DNA of 64,000 nt from Corallococcus silvisoli (GCF_009909145.1 NZ_JAAAPJ010000006.1:186001-250000); one strand, 5' to 3'. Positions 7,667 to 17,540 are shown, numbered from the stretch's first letter. Program-made: numbers and translations. The notes: generated from the letters alone by a model not told the origin.

Positions 7667-9607
7667 ATGCGGGAGGATGCGGTGGACGTCGTGTTGAGGG
7701 AGCGCTTCGGGCTGGAGTCCTTCCGGCCCGGACAGCGCGAGGTGCTCACGGCGCTGTTGAAGCCCCAGGGCTCCGCGCTCGCGGTGTTCCCCACGGGCGG
7801 CGGCAAGTCGCTGTGCTACCAGTTGCCCGCGTTGCTCCTCGACGGACTCACGGTGGTGGTCTCACCGCTCATCGCGTTGATGAAGGATCAGATCGACGCG
7901 CTGGGGCGACGGGGCATCCGCGCGGCGCGGCTGGACTCCTCGCTGTCGCTGGAGGAGTCCCGCGAGGTGACGGAGGCCCTGCGCGATGGAACGCTGAAGC
8001 TCCTCTACGTGGCACCGGAGCGCTTCAACAACGAGCGCTTCATGGGGCTGCTGGGGGAGCTGCCCATCTCCCTCTTCGCGGTGGACGAAGCGCACTGTGT
8101 CTCCGAGTGGGGACACAACTTCCGCCCGGACTACCTCAAGCTCGCGCAGGCGGCGCGGACGCTGGCCGCGGAGCGTGTCCTGGCGCTCACCGCCACCGCG
8201 ACGCCGCAGGTGGTGCACGACATCTGCGAGGGCTTCGGCATCCCGGAGTCGCACGCGGTCGTCACCGGCTTCTACCGGGGCAACCTCACGCTGGAGACGA
8301 CGCCCACGGGCATCGAGGCGCGGGATGCGCTGCTGGTGGAGCGACTGAAGTCCCGGCCACCCGGTTCCACCATCGTCTACGTCACGTTGCAGAAGACGGC
8401 GGAGCGCGTGGCGGCGCTCCTTCGTGCGGAGGGCCTGCCCGCGAGCGCCTATCACGCGGGCCTGGAGTCGGAGGACCGCGAGCGGGTGCAGGAGGCCTGG
8501 ACGCACTCGGCGGAGGGCATCGTCGTCGCGACCATCGCGTTCGGGATGGGCATCGACAAGGCGGACGTGCGCGCGGTGTATCACTACAACCTGCCCAAGG
8601 GGCTGGAGAGCTACAGCCAGGAGATCGGCCGCGCCGGCCGCGATGGCAAGCCGTCCGTGGTGGAGCTGCTGGCGTGTCCGGATGACGTGCCCACGCTGGA
8701 GAACTTCGCGCTCGGGGACACGCCGCTGCCGGAGGCGCTGGAGAGTCTGGTGACGGGGCTGCTGGCCGGAGGCCCGGAGCTGCACCTGGACCTGTACGCG
8801 TTGGGCAACCGCCACGACCTGCGGCCCCTGGTGCTGCGCACGGCGCTGACGTACCTGGAGCTGGAGGGCGTGCTGCGCCAGGGCACGCCGTTCTACGCAG
8901 GCTACAAAGTGCAGCCGGCGGGTTCGGTGGAGGCGCTGGTCGGGAAGTTCCAGGGAGAGCGAGCGCGCTTCGTGAAGGACCTGTTCGCGCACGCGAAGAA
9001 GGGACGCACCTGGTACACGTTCGACCCCGCCGAGGTGTCGAAGGCGCTGGGGCAGCCACGCGACCGGGTGGTGAAGGCGCTCGATTACTTCCAGGAGCAG
9101 GGCTATGCCGAGGTGCAGGTGGCCGAACCGCGCCAGCGCTACATGCGGCTGCGCGAGCACGAGGACGCGATGGCGCTCGTGGCCTTGTTGCAGGAGCGCT
9201 TCCAGAAGCGCGAAGCGCAGGAGGTGTCGCGGGTGCGCGAGGTGCTTCGGCTCGTCACGAACGACGGGTGTCAGAGCAACGCGCTGGTGGCCCACTTCGG
9301 AGAGCAGCGGGACGCGCCCTGCGGCCACTGCACGTTCTGCCGCACGGGCATGGCCCGCGTGCTGCCGCCGCCGCACCCGAGGCCGGACTTGAGAGAGCAA
9401 TTGGACGTGGCCCCGTTCCGGGCGCTGGTCGCGAAACACCCCGAGGCGCTGGGACACCCGAGACAGGCCGCGCGGTTCCTCTGCGGCCTGAGCAGCCCCG
9501 CGCTGTCCAAGGCGAAGCTCAGCGGGCACAAGCTCTTCGGCACCCTGGCCGAGTGGCCATTCGCCCAGGTGCTGGCGTTCTGTGAAGAGGGTGGACGCAT
9601 CAGGTAA
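7667..9607 (+). CDS. recQ: ATP-dependent DNA helicase RecQ
   Basis: 646 residues from the ATG at 7667, which has a purine-rich ribosome site (caggggaggg) upstream. Superfamily 2 motifs are complete: Walker A 'PTGGGKSL' (42-49), 'VDEAHCVSEWGHNFRPDY' (about 139-156) with the aromatic-rich loop of RecQ, 'IVATIAFGMGIDK' and 'QEIGRAGRDG' (motif VI). The RQC zinc-binding cysteines are present ('C...CGHCTFC' near residue 545-565). The C-terminal segment is short and I cannot firmly see an HRDC domain. It unwinds DNA at stalled forks and in recombination. It is followed 141 bases later by a NERD-helicase gene on the same strand. Confidence 0.93.
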   Translation: MREDAVDVVLRERFGLESFRPGQREVLTALLKPQGSALAVFPTGGGKSLCYQLPALLLDGLTVVVSPLIALMKDQIDALGRRGIRAARLDSSLSLEESREVTEALRDGTLKLLYVAPERFNNERFMGLLGELPISLFAVDEAHCVSEWGHNFRPDYLKLAQAARTLAAERVLALTATATPQVVHDICEGFGIPESHAVVTGFYRGNLTLETTPTGIEARDALLVERLKSRPPGSTIVYVTLQKTAERVAALLRAEGLPASAYHAGLESEDRERVQEAWTHSAEGIVVATIAFGMGIDKADVRAVYHYNLPKGLESYSQEIGRAGRDGKPSVVELLACPDDVPTLENFALGDTPLPEALESLVTGLLAGGPELHLDLYALGNRHDLRPLVLRTALTYLELEGVLRQGTPFYAGYKVQPAGSVEALVGKFQGERARFVKDLFAHAKKGRTWYTFDPAEVSKALGQPRDRVVKALDYFQEQGYAEVQVAEPRQRYMRLREHEDAMALVALLQERFQKREAQEVSRVREVLRLVTNDGCQSNALVAHFGEQRDAPCGHCTFCRTGMARVLPPPHPRPDLREQLDVAPFRALVAKHPEALGHPRQAARFLCGLSSPALSKAKLSGHKLFGTLAEWPFAQVLAFCEEGGRIR

Positions 9608-9748
9608 CTGCCCCACTGTCCTCCGCATCGGCGTACGTCCGTCGGAGTGCATCAATTCGTGGCAGCCAATGGGCGGGCTCGGTCGAGGGGGATTTGCTCC
9701 CTGGCCTGACTTGTCCCCTGTTCGTCGTGCTGGATACGCTGCTCGTCC

Positions 9749-11536
9749 ATGGCGACGCTAATCCCAGCCCTGAACCAGTGCCTCGGCCGGATGCAGGCTG
9801 GTGAGAAGCGGTTCGCGCGCCGGTTGGAGGAGAAGCTCGAGGACGACTACCTGCTTTGGTACGACGTGCCCATCGGGGGGACAGGGCATCATCCGGACTT
9901 CATCATCCTGCATCCGCGCCGCGGGCTCCTGGTGCTCGAGGTGAAGGACTGGAAGCGCGATACCCTGCATCGCCTCGACAAGACACGCGCTGTCCTGATG
10001 ACGGAATCAGGCCCGAAGGAAGTCACCAACCCTTTCGAGCAGTCACGTACCTACGCTCAAGAGATCGCGACGCTGCTCCAGCGCGACCCGATGCTCCTGG
10101 AGCCCAGTGGTCCCCATCGAGGCCGGCTGGTCCTGCCCTGGAGCCACGGCGTCGTCCTCTCGAACATCACCCGGAAGCAGTTCGAAGAAGGGGAGCTGGG
10201 GCTGGCCCTGCCGCCCCATCGGGTCATCTGCCGGGATGAGATGGCGGAGGACGTCGAACCCGAGAAGTTCCAGAACCGGCTCTGGAACATGTTCCCGTGG
10301 TCTCCCACGCAGCCTGTCTCATTGCCGCAACTGGACCGGATCCGTTGGCATGTCTTCCCCGAACTGCGGATTGGAGGCACCCCGCTCGTCCGGTCCGCAC
10401 CGGCCCAGGCCGAGCTGGAGCTGTCGGTGCCGGATCTCATCCGCATCATGGACCTCCAGCAGGAGCAATTGGCGCGCAGTCTGGGGGAGGGCCATCGTGT
10501 CATCCACGGGGTCGCCGGTTCCGGCAAGACGATGATCCTGGGCTACCGCTGCTTGCAGTTGGCCAAGGCACTCCAGCGCCCCATCCTGGTCCTCTGCTTC
10601 GGGAAGCCGCTCTATGGATGGCTGGAGCAGATGCTGCGCGCCCAGGGGCTCTCACAGCAGGTCGTCATCCAGACCTTCCATGCCTGGTGCCACGCACAGC
10701 TCCGTCACTTCCACGCGGGCCTTCCACCGCAAGGGCTGACGGGCGGTGAATACGCCGAGCAGCTTGTCCAGCGGGTCATCGCCGCCGTGGATCGAGGCCT
10801 CATCCCCAGGGCTCAATATGGCGCGGTGCTCATCGACGAGGGACATGACTTCCAGCCGGAATGGTTCAAGCTCATCTCCCAGATGGTGGACCCGGGTACG
10901 AATTCACTGCTGCTGCTCTACGACGACGCCCAGTCCATCTATCCGCACAAGCGGTTCAGCTTCCGAAGCGTGGGCATCCAGGCGCAGGGGCGCACGACCA
11001 TCCTGCGGCTGAACTACCGCAACACCGCGGACATCCTGCGGTTCGCAGCGGACTTCGCGCGGGAGGTGCTGACTCCCAGCGACGCGGACGAGGACAGCGT
11101 TCCGCTCGTCCAGCCCCAGTCCGCCGGACGCCGTGGCCCTGTTCCGAAGATCATCTCCCTGCCCAGCCTGCATGAAGAGCTGCGCTACATCGCGGGGCGC
11201 TTCCAGCAGCTCCACGCGGAGGGTCGTGCCTGGAATGAGATGGCGCTGCTCTACCGCAGCGTGGACATCGGACAGCGGGCGGTCAGGCACCTGGGCCAGC
11301 TGGGGATTCCGCTGCAATGGGTGGGAAAAGGCGCTGGGCAATCCGCCTTCAAGTCAGCCGAGGCCAGCGTGAAGGTGCTGACGTTCCACTCCAGCAAGGG
11401 ATTGGAGTTCCCGGTCGTCGCCATCCCCCGTCTCAAACGTCCAGATCCCGAGCGTCCTGACGCCAAGGAGGAGGCCCGGCTGCTCTACGTGGCGATGACC
11501 CGTGCCATGGACCAACTCGTCCTCACCGAGAGCTGA
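9749..11536 (+). CDS. NERD nuclease-related domain fused to UvrD-type helicase
   Basis: 595 residues. The N-terminal NERD domain (about 15-130) has the PD-(D/E)XK-like set Asp50, Glu64 and Lys66 in 'HHPDFIILHP' and 'LVLEVKDWK'. A superfamily 1 helicase follows: Walker A 'GVAGSGKT' (254-261), Walker B 'LIDEGHDF', 'LLYDDAQSIY', 'LNYRNT', 'LTFHSSKGLEFPVVAI' and 'LYVAMTRA'. Related nuclease-helicase fusions act in anti-phage immunity (for example Nhi) or DNA repair. The helicase core is compact, lacking large UvrD 1B/2B inserts. Codon choice looks slightly less GC-extreme than neighbours, which may indicate transfer. A repair versus defence role cannot be settled from sequence. Confidence 0.88.
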   Translation: MATLIPALNQCLGRMQAGEKRFARRLEEKLEDDYLLWYDVPIGGTGHHPDFIILHPRRGLLVLEVKDWKRDTLHRLDKTRAVLMTESGPKEVTNPFEQSRTYAQEIATLLQRDPMLLEPSGPHRGRLVLPWSHGVVLSNITRKQFEEGELGLALPPHRVICRDEMAEDVEPEKFQNRLWNMFPWSPTQPVSLPQLDRIRWHVFPELRIGGTPLVRSAPAQAELELSVPDLIRIMDLQQEQLARSLGEGHRVIHGVAGSGKTMILGYRCLQLAKALQRPILVLCFGKPLYGWLEQMLRAQGLSQQVVIQTFHAWCHAQLRHFHAGLPPQGLTGGEYAEQLVQRVIAAVDRGLIPRAQYGAVLIDEGHDFQPEWFKLISQMVDPGTNSLLLLYDDAQSIYPHKRFSFRSVGIQAQGRTTILRLNYRNTADILRFAADFAREVLTPSDADEDSVPLVQPQSAGRRGPVPKIISLPSLHEELRYIAGRFQQLHAEGRAWNEMALLYRSVDIGQRAVRHLGQLGIPLQWVGKGAGQSAFKSAEASVKVLTFHSSKGLEFPVVAIPRLKRPDPERPDAKEEARLLYVAMTRAMDQLVLTES

Positions 11537-11586
11537 AGGCCGACCGCTTCAGGCCCCTTCCTGATTCGGGGATAGACTCCAGCGCC

Positions 11587-12375
11587 GTGCGCTACGAGCT
11601 TCACGACGGCCGCGTCCTCACCTGGTCCCTGGAGACGCATGTCACCACGCACTGCAACCTGCGCTGCGCGCAGTGCTGCCCGCTGTCGCCGCACCTGCCC
11701 GCGTGGGCCGTGACGCCCTCGGCGCTGGGCGAGGACCTGCGCCAGCTGGCGCGCGTGCTCAAGCCCAACGTCTTCAAGCTCACCGGCGGCGAGCCGTTCC
11801 TCCATCCGGACCTGCCCGCCGTGCTCGACGTCGTGCGCGCCTCCGGCCTCTGCGAACAGGTGTCAATCACCACCAACGGCTTCCTCGCCCAGAGCGCCCC
11901 GGACGCCGTCTATGAGCGGCTCGACCGGATGACCCTGTCGTTCTACTCCTCCGCGCCCCTCCCCGAGCGCTCCATCACCCGCATCACCGAGCGCTGTGAC
12001 CAGCACGGCGTCCACCTCACCGTGAAGGCCATCGACGCCTTCCAGCGCATCACCCCGGACGCACCCCTCGCGTCCGACGCGGAGGTCCAGGACGTCTTCG
12101 CGAAGTGCTGGCTCAAGCAGCGCTGCCACCTCGTCCACCAGGGCCGCTTCTACACCTGCACCCGCCCGCCCCACGTCGCCACCGTCCTCGCCGCCGCGCA
12201 CCCGCACCTGCCCGCGCTCGCGCGAGAAGATGGCGTCGTGCTCGACGCGCCCGACCTGCTCACGCGCCTGCTCACCTATCTGGAACGGGGCACGCCGCTG
12301 GCGACCTGTCGCCACTGCCTGGGCTCCAGCGGGCCGTGGGAACCCCACGCGCAATTGCCCCGCGCCCGGCCTTGA
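11587..12375 (+). CDS. Radical SAM protein
   Basis: 262 residues, GTG start at 11587 with a weak ribosome site. The cluster-binding motif is 'CNLRCAQCC' (CX3CX2C) near residue 25, followed by 'KLTGGEPFLHPDL' (the SAM-binding GGE block) and 'SITTNG'. The C-terminal part has further cysteines ('CWLKQRCHLVHQGRFYTC' and 'CRHCLG') like a shortened SPASM or twitch domain that binds an auxiliary iron-sulfur cluster. Such proteins often modify peptides or act as oxidative maturases. No obvious RiPP precursor lies next to it. Substrate unknown. Confidence 0.85.
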   Translation: MRYELHDGRVLTWSLETHVTTHCNLRCAQCCPLSPHLPAWAVTPSALGEDLRQLARVLKPNVFKLTGGEPFLHPDLPAVLDVVRASGLCEQVSITTNGFLAQSAPDAVYERLDRMTLSFYSSAPLPERSITRITERCDQHGVHLTVKAIDAFQRITPDAPLASDAEVQDVFAKCWLKQRCHLVHQGRFYTCTRPPHVATVLAAAHPHLPALAREDGVVLDAPDLLTRLLTYLERGTPLATCRHCLGSSGPWEPHAQLPRARP

Positions 12376-12381
12376 TGCGGC

Positions 12382-14559
12382 TCAGGGCGAGGCGGGGTCC
12401 GCCGGGGGCATCTGCTCCGGGCGGATCGGCGGCTCCGCGCGCAGCGGCAGCTCCACCGTGAAGACGGAGCCCTGCCCCAGGCGGCTCTCCACGCGCACCG
12501 TCCCGCCCATGGCCTCCACCAGCGTGCGGGTGATGTAGAGCCCCAGCCCCAGGCCGCCATAGTGCCGCTCGCTCACCGCGCGCTCGAAGCGGCCGAAGAG
12601 GCGCGGCAGCGACTCCTCCGAGATGCCGATGCCCTGGTCTCGCACCGTCAGCGACGCCTTCCCCGCGTGCGTCTCCAAGCGGATGTCGATGGGGCGCCCC
12701 TGGCCGTACTTGATGGCGTTGTCCACCAGGTTCACCACCACCTGCTCCAGGCGCGGCCGGTCCCACCACCCCGTCGCCACGCCCTCCTCGACCTCCAGTC
12801 GCAGCGTGGAGCCGGAGCGCGCGGCGGGACCTTCGTACGAGGCCACCACCTCGCGCACCAGCTCCACCAGGTCCACCCGCGTGGACACCAGGGACAGCCG
12901 CCCCGCCGCGATGCGCGACACGTCCAGCAGGTCGTTCACCAGCTCCGCCAGCTTCTTCAACTGCCGCGAGCCCACGTCCAGGTAGCTCTCCACCAGCTCG
13001 CGCCGCACGGGGCCCGGGGTGCGCCCCAGCTCGCGCCGCAGCGACTGGAGCTTGAGGTTGAGCGGCGTCAGCGGCGTCTTCAGCTCGTGGCTCGCGATGG
13101 ACAGGAACTCGTCGCGCAGGCGCACCGCCTCGCGCGCCTCGCGGTACAGCCGCGCGTTCTCCAGGGACAGCGCCGCGCGGTTGGCCAGCTCCTGGAGGAA
13201 GGGCAGGTCCGCGGCCGTGTAGAAGCGGCCGGACCGCCAGGTGGTGGCGAAGCTGAGGATGCCCAACGTGCGCTCTCCGGCCAGCATGGGCACCAGCGCG
13301 ATGGAGCGCAGCTGCATCCGCTGGAACAGCTCCAGACGCCCCGGGTCGCTCGTCATCTGACGCAGGCTCTCCTCGGTGACCGTCTCGATGAAGAAGGGCT
13401 GCCCCCGGAACAGCAGCGGGAGGGCGCCGCTCAGCCGGGGCGCGATGGAGTGGTAGGGCGCCGGGCTCCACAGCGGCTCCCGGAGCGCTGCGTCCTCCCC
13501 GGGGGCGTGCGCCACCTCCAGCCGCTTGAAGGTGCCGTCCTCCATCATCATGTCGACGATGCACCAGTCCGCCAGCGCGGGCACCGCCAGGCGCACCACG
13601 TTGCCCAGCGTGGCCTTGTAGTCCAGCGACGTGGCCAGGAAGGAGCTGGCGCCCGCCAGCAGGCGCAGGTGCTCCTCGTTGTGCGACAGCTCGCGCGCCA
13701 GCCGCTCCGCCCGCGCGCGGGCGCGCACCAGGTCCGTCACGTCGAAGCCGAAGCCGGCGATGCCGTCCACCCGCCCCTGCGTGTCGCGCGTGGGCGTGTA
13801 GGTGATGTCGAAGATGTATTCGCGTACGGCGCCGTCCGACTGGGGAATCTTGAGCGACCGCTCCCGGCCCTGGAAGGGCTCGCCCGTCCTGTAGACGCGG
13901 TCGAGCAGCCGCGCGATGCGCTCCGCCTCGTCCCTGGGGCTCACCTCGCGCAAGGGCCGGCCCAGGAGGTCCTGGTCGCCCAACATCGAGGAGTTGAGCG
14001 GGTTGGACAGCTCGAAGCGGTGCTCGGGCCCGCGGAAGATGACCAGGTGCGCGGGCGCGCGCATGAACAGCTCCCACAGCCGGGCGCGCTCATATTCGGC
14101 GGCGGCGCGGGCCGCGCGCTCGCGCTCCAGGAGGTCCGCGCGCTCCACGTTGGCCTGTCGCAGGCTCACGTTGAGGATCGTCACGAAGATCGACAGCACC
14201 AGGAAGAAGCCCAGCGCGACGAAGTTCCCAGGGGCGGTGGCCCAGGTCTCCCGCGGGGCCATGAAGAAGTAGTCCACCGTCAGCAGGGAGAGGCCGGTGG
14301 CGAGGATTCCGGGCCCCCAGCCGCCTCGCCACCCGGAGAACGTCACGGCGGCGAAGAAGGCCAGGAAGGGGGCGCTGGACATGTACGGCCACAGCGCCCG
14401 TTGGACGAGGAACGCCATCAGGACGCTCGCCGCCGCCAGCCCGTAGCGCGTCAGCACGGAGCCCTCCTTCCTCCGAGAGTCCCTGGGCGGCTGCGGAGGG
14501 ACGAAGGAGGGCGGTGGTTCCGGTGGATGACGAGGGGTGGACGGGACGGGAAGGGTCAT
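12382..14559 (-). CDS. Membrane-bound sensor histidine kinase (DUF4118-PAS-GAF-HK)
   Basis: 725 residues. After a Pro-rich N terminus come four hydrophobic segments of a KdpD-like DUF4118 transmembrane unit (about 38-135), a PAS domain (about 155-285), a GAF domain (about 300-465), then the HisKA dimerisation domain with H-box 'SHELKTPLTPL' and a HATPase domain with N-box 'NLVDNAIKYG', 'DQGIGIS' and 'GGLGLGLYI'. It autophosphorylates on His and passes the phosphate to a response regulator; no receiver domain or regulator gene adjoins it, so it is an orphan sensor, as is frequent in myxobacteria. Convergent with the radical SAM gene, six bases apart. Confidence 0.92.
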   Translation of the reverse strand: MTLPVPSTPRHPPEPPPSFVPPQPPRDSRRKEGSVLTRYGLAAASVLMAFLVQRALWPYMSSAPFLAFFAAVTFSGWRGGWGPGILATGLSLLTVDYFFMAPRETWATAPGNFVALGFFLVLSIFVTILNVSLRQANVERADLLERERAARAAAEYERARLWELFMRAPAHLVIFRGPEHRFELSNPLNSSMLGDQDLLGRPLREVSPRDEAERIARLLDRVYRTGEPFQGRERSLKIPQSDGAVREYIFDITYTPTRDTQGRVDGIAGFGFDVTDLVRARARAERLARELSHNEEHLRLLAGASSFLATSLDYKATLGNVVRLAVPALADWCIVDMMMEDGTFKRLEVAHAPGEDAALREPLWSPAPYHSIAPRLSGALPLLFRGQPFFIETVTEESLRQMTSDPGRLELFQRMQLRSIALVPMLAGERTLGILSFATTWRSGRFYTAADLPFLQELANRAALSLENARLYREAREAVRLRDEFLSIASHELKTPLTPLNLKLQSLRRELGRTPGPVRRELVESYLDVGSRQLKKLAELVNDLLDVSRIAAGRLSLVSTRVDLVELVREVVASYEGPAARSGSTLRLEVEEGVATGWWDRPRLEQVVVNLVDNAIKYGQGRPIDIRLETHAGKASLTVRDQGIGISEESLPRLFGRFERAVSERHYGGLGLGLYITRTLVEAMGGTVRVESRLGQGSVFTVELPLRAEPPIRPEQMPPADPASP

Positions 14560-14578
14560 GGAGGCGTGGGACCGGCCT

Positions 14579-15589
14579 TCAGCGGGCTTCCTTCCGAGCG
14601 TTGGGCTGGAGGGACCCCTGCATGGCGGCGGGGTAGCGGTCCCCGGCGGCCACTCCCGGCGGCGCGATGGCTTCGATGTCCGCCAGGTCCTGCTGCGTGA
14701 GCTTCACGTCCAGGGCGCCCAGGTTGTCGTCCAGGTACTTGCGGCGCTTGGTGCCCGGGATGGGGACCACGTCCTGGCCCCGGGAGAGCACCCAGGCGAG
14801 CGCGAGCTGCGCGGGCGTGCACTGCTTCTGGCGCGCGAGCCGGTCGATGTGCTCCACCAGCTTCAGGTTGCGCTGGAAGTTCTCCCCCTGGAAGCGGGGC
14901 GAGTGGCGGCGGTAGTCGTCCTCGGGCAGGTCCTCGATGCGCTTGAACTGGCCGGTGAGGAAGCCGCGGCCCAGGGGGCTGTAGGGGACGAAGCCCACGC
15001 CCAGCTCGCGGCACGCCTCGAGGACGCCGTCCTCGGGCTCACGGCTCCACAGCGAGTATTCCGACTGGACCGCCGTGATGGGGTGCACGGCGCACGCGCG
15101 GCGCAGTGTCTCCACGTTGACCTCCGACAGCCCCAGGAAGCGCACCTTGCCCGCCTTCACCAGCTCCGCCATCGCGCCCACGGTGTCCTCGATGGGCGTC
15201 TTCGGGTCGACACGGTGCAGGTAGTACAGGTCGATGACTTCCATTCCCAGGCGCTTCAGGCTCGCGTCGCACGCCTGCTTCACGTACTCCGGCCGGCCGT
15301 TGATGCCGCGCGACTGCGGGTTGGCCGGGTCGCGCACGAGGCCGAACTTCGTGGCCAGCACGAGCTTCGCGCGGTGGGGACCGAGCACGCGGCCCACCAG
15401 CTCCTCGTTCCGTCCCGGGCCATAGGCGTCCGCGGTGTCGAAGAAGGTGATGCCCCGGTCCAACGCGTGGAGCAGCGTGGCCTCCGACTCCGTGTCATCC
15501 CGGCCCGAATAGAAATCCGACATGCCCATGCAGCCCAGGCCCAGCGCCGAAACGGTGAGGCCCTGCCTGCCCAGCTTTCGAGTCTCCAT
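14579..15589 (-). CDS. Aldo/keto reductase
   Basis: 336 residues from the ATG at 15589, where the family-typical '[19 protein letters not shown]' begins. The catalytic tetrad is visible as Asp51, Tyr56, Lys81 and His125, with '[15 protein letters not shown]' in the NADPH-binding C-terminal part. It resembles the AKR13-type (YajO/YghZ-like) group that reduces aldehydes and ketones with NADPH. It sits 89 bases downstream of the five-gene MoxR operon on the same strand and might be read through from it, but the gap and the housekeeping nature suggest a separate unit. Confidence 0.92.
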   Translation of the reverse strand: METRKLGRQGLTVSALGLGCMGMSDFYSGRDDTESEATLLHALDRGITFFDTADAYGPGRNEELVGRVLGPHRAKLVLATKFGLVRDPANPQSRGINGRPEYVKQACDASLKRLGMEVIDLYYLHRVDPKTPIEDTVGAMAELVKAGKVRFLGLSEVNVETLRRACAVHPITAVQSEYSLWSREPEDGVLEACRELGVGFVPYSPLGRGFLTGQFKRIEDLPEDDYRRHSPRFQGENFQRNLKLVEHIDRLARQKQCTPAQLALAWVLSRGQDVVPIPGTKRRKYLDDNLGALDVKLTQQDLADIEAIAPPGVAAGDRYPAAMQGSLQPNARKEAR

Positions 15590-15678
15590 GTCCTGTGTCT
15601 CCCCGCGGGTGCGTTCCCCTGGGAGAATCTTCACGCGGGGCTCGGGAATCCAGGGCAAACGACCTGGGGACGCCTGGA

Positions 15679-16977
15679 TCAACCTGGAGGAGACAGCTCG
15701 CTGCGGAAGGGGAGCGGCTTGGCGGCCGGCGCCAGCGCCTCGGCCCCGCGCGCCTCCACCACCGGCGCCGTCCAGCCCAGGTTGCGCAGCGCCGCGCCCA
15801 GCCGCTCGCACAGGGAGCCCACGCTGTCCGGTGGAGCACCCGCCAGCTCCAGCGTGAAGCGCTCCAGGGACACCTGGGTCAGCCGGAACGCGCGCAGCGG
15901 GTGGTGCTTGAACACCCAGGCCAGTGACCACGCGTCCACCGCCCGTCCCGCCGGCGTGAGGAACGCGCAGGCCCCGCGCCCGCCGAAGCCCGTCAGCGTC
16001 CAGCCGTGGAAGCCACAGGCGCATGTGTCCCGCCGCACGGTGCCAGTGTCTCCCGGTCGGTAGCGCAAGAGGGGCAGCACGCTGGGGCGCAGCCGCGTCA
16101 CCACCACTTCTGCTCCGTCCGGCTCCAGCCAGACATCCGGCGTGAGCACGTGGAAGCGGCCCCGGTTCGCGCCGTGCAGGCACTCCCACGCCAGCGGTCC
16201 CGTCTCCGTGGTGGCGTAGTAGTTGAGGACCGGCACGCCGCGCTCATGTGCCCACGCGTCGCGCAGCGCCTCGGGCAGGTGCTGCGCGGAGGTGAGCGCC
16301 AGCAGGGGGGAGGGCACCTCCGGATGGCCCAGCAGCCAGCGCAGGCCCTCCGGGTCGGAGAAGACAACCGAGGCCTTCACCCGCTGCAATCGCGCCACGG
16401 CGTCGTCGCGCAGCACGGAGACGCGGTGCAGGGCGCCGCCGTGGAACAGCGGCAGGCGCACGGAGTACTCCAGCCCGCCCGGCAGCGCGTCCAGCAGCAC
16501 CACGCGGGGACGGGGCGGCGGCACCGTGCCGGTGCGCTCGGTGAAGAAGCGGAGCACGGCCCACATGAGCAGGCAGTCGCGCCGGTCGCGCAGCACGTTC
16601 ACCGGGTCGCCCGTGGTGCCGGAGCTCTTCACCACCACGCACTCGTCGGACGCGCTGGGCAGCGTGGGCACGTCCTCCCAGTGGCGCGCGAGCGCCGCGC
16701 GGTCCAGGGCGGGAAAGTGCCGCAGGTCCTCCAGCCGCCGCAGGTCGCCCGGGTGCAGCCCCGACTCGCGCAGCACGCGCACGTAGTAGGGCGACCCCTT
16801 CAGCGCGTCGCGGAGGGCCGGCAGCCGCGCCTCCAGCGCCGCGCGGGCCCGGGCCTCGTCCTCCGTGGCCGCGCCGCGCATCAGCCCCGCGGCCACCTCC
16901 AGCGCCCACGGCAGGTGAGGCCACTGCGTGTGGCTGTCGCGGCGGATCCGCGCCCTGGGCGCGACCCCGAGCGTCAC
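15679..16977 (-). CDS. PaaK/CapK-like adenylate-forming enzyme
   Basis: 432 residues, GTG start overlapping the stop of the upstream gene by 4 nt (GTGA). Adenylation motifs are present: the P-loop '[14 protein letters not shown]' (near 112-125), '[15 protein letters not shown]' and '[14 protein letters not shown]', plus a 'CACGFHGW' cysteine pair as in phenylacetate-CoA ligases and CapK. The C terminus ends near 'AAKPLPFRS', where the Lys may be the catalytic A10 residue. Such enzymes adenylate a carboxylate and transfer it to CoA or another thiol or amine. Here it is the last gene of a MoxR-VWA metallopeptidase operon, an unusual partner. Acyl substrate unknown. Confidence 0.8.
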   Translation of the reverse strand: MTLGVAPRARIRRDSHTQWPHLPWALEVAAGLMRGAATEDEARARAALEARLPALRDALKGSPYYVRVLRESGLHPGDLRRLEDLRHFPALDRAALARHWEDVPTLPSASDECVVVKSSGTTGDPVNVLRDRRDCLLMWAVLRFFTERTGTVPPPRPRVVLLDALPGGLEYSVRLPLFHGGALHRVSVLRDDAVARLQRVKASVVFSDPEGLRWLLGHPEVPSPLLALTSAQHLPEALRDAWAHERGVPVLNYYATTETGPLAWECLHGANRGRFHVLTPDVWLEPDGAEVVVTRLRPSVLPLLRYRPGDTGTVRRDTCACGFHGWTLTGFGGRGACAFLTPAGRAVDAWSLAWVFKHHPLRAFRLTQVSLERFTLELAGAPPDSVGSLCERLGAALRNLGWTAPVVEARGAEALAPAAKPLPFRSELSPPG

Positions 16978-17540
16978 TCGCGCCAGCCCCGGGCCTCGGC
17001 GTCCTTGCGCTGGGCCTCCTGGAGCATCTTCTGGCGCCGGTCCGCCTCCTTCTTGCGCGCCTCCTCCACGTTGCGCAGGTCGGTGACGGCCTGCCGGTAG
17101 TCCAGGTCCTTGAGGCGCCGACGCGACTCGTGCTCGGTCTCGCCCTCGATGTCCGCGCCCAGGGTCGCGGCCCACTTGCGCAGGAACTCCTCCTGGCGGA
17201 AGGCGTTGGAGCGCACCATCTCCGCCGTCAGCGGGTGCACCTCCTCGAAGAACTGCTGGAGGCGCGCCAGCGGGGTGCGGTCCGGCGTGAGGTACAGCGC
17301 CGTCTTCTTGCGCAGGTCCGAGGCCACCAGCACGTGCGCGAGCATCCCCACCTGCTCCTGGAACAGCGGGTTCTTCACCCACTTCTCCAGCTGCTCCCAC
17401 TCGGCATGCGAGGGGGGCCGCTGGCTGGCCAGGCGGAAGGTGTCGCAGATGATGGCCACCGCGAGGTCGTACGGGTACGGCGACACGATGGGCGTGGCCG
17501 CCAGCTGCTCACGAAGGTGTGGAATCGAGACCGCCATCAT
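16974..17540 (-). CDS. Hypothetical protein of the MoxR operon (188 aa)
   Basis: 188 residues, no recognised family. The first 100 residues look globular and helical ('YPYDLAVAIICDTFRLA', 'EWEQLEKWVKNPLFQEQ'). The last 70 are a highly charged Arg/Lys/Glu-rich helix ('RKKEADRRQKMLQEAQRKDA'), probably a coiled coil or extended helix. It overlaps the upstream VWA gene by 4 nt (ATGA) and the downstream ligase gene by 4 nt. A second ATG follows the first directly. The position between peptidase and ligase suggests an adaptor or substrate-binding subunit; this is inference only. Confidence 0.75.
   Translation of the reverse strand: MMAVSIPHLREQLAATPIVSPYPYDLAVAIICDTFRLASQRPPSHAEWEQLEKWVKNPLFQEQVGMLAHVLVASDLRKKTALYLTPDRTPLARLQQFFEEVHPLTAEMVRSNAFRQEEFLRKWAATLGADIEGETEHESRRRLKDLDYRQAVTDLRNVEEARKKEADRRQKMLQEAQRKDAEARGWRE

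Noticed and set aside
12562..14700. 712-codon plus-strand open frame
   Set aside because: Exactly antisense to a histidine kinase with complete motifs; a product of GC-biased third positions.
14579..15589. Aldo/keto reductase as sixth gene of the MoxR operon
   Set aside because: An 89-base gap contrasts with the strict 4-nt overlaps upstream, and it has its own typical start; kept as a separate gene.
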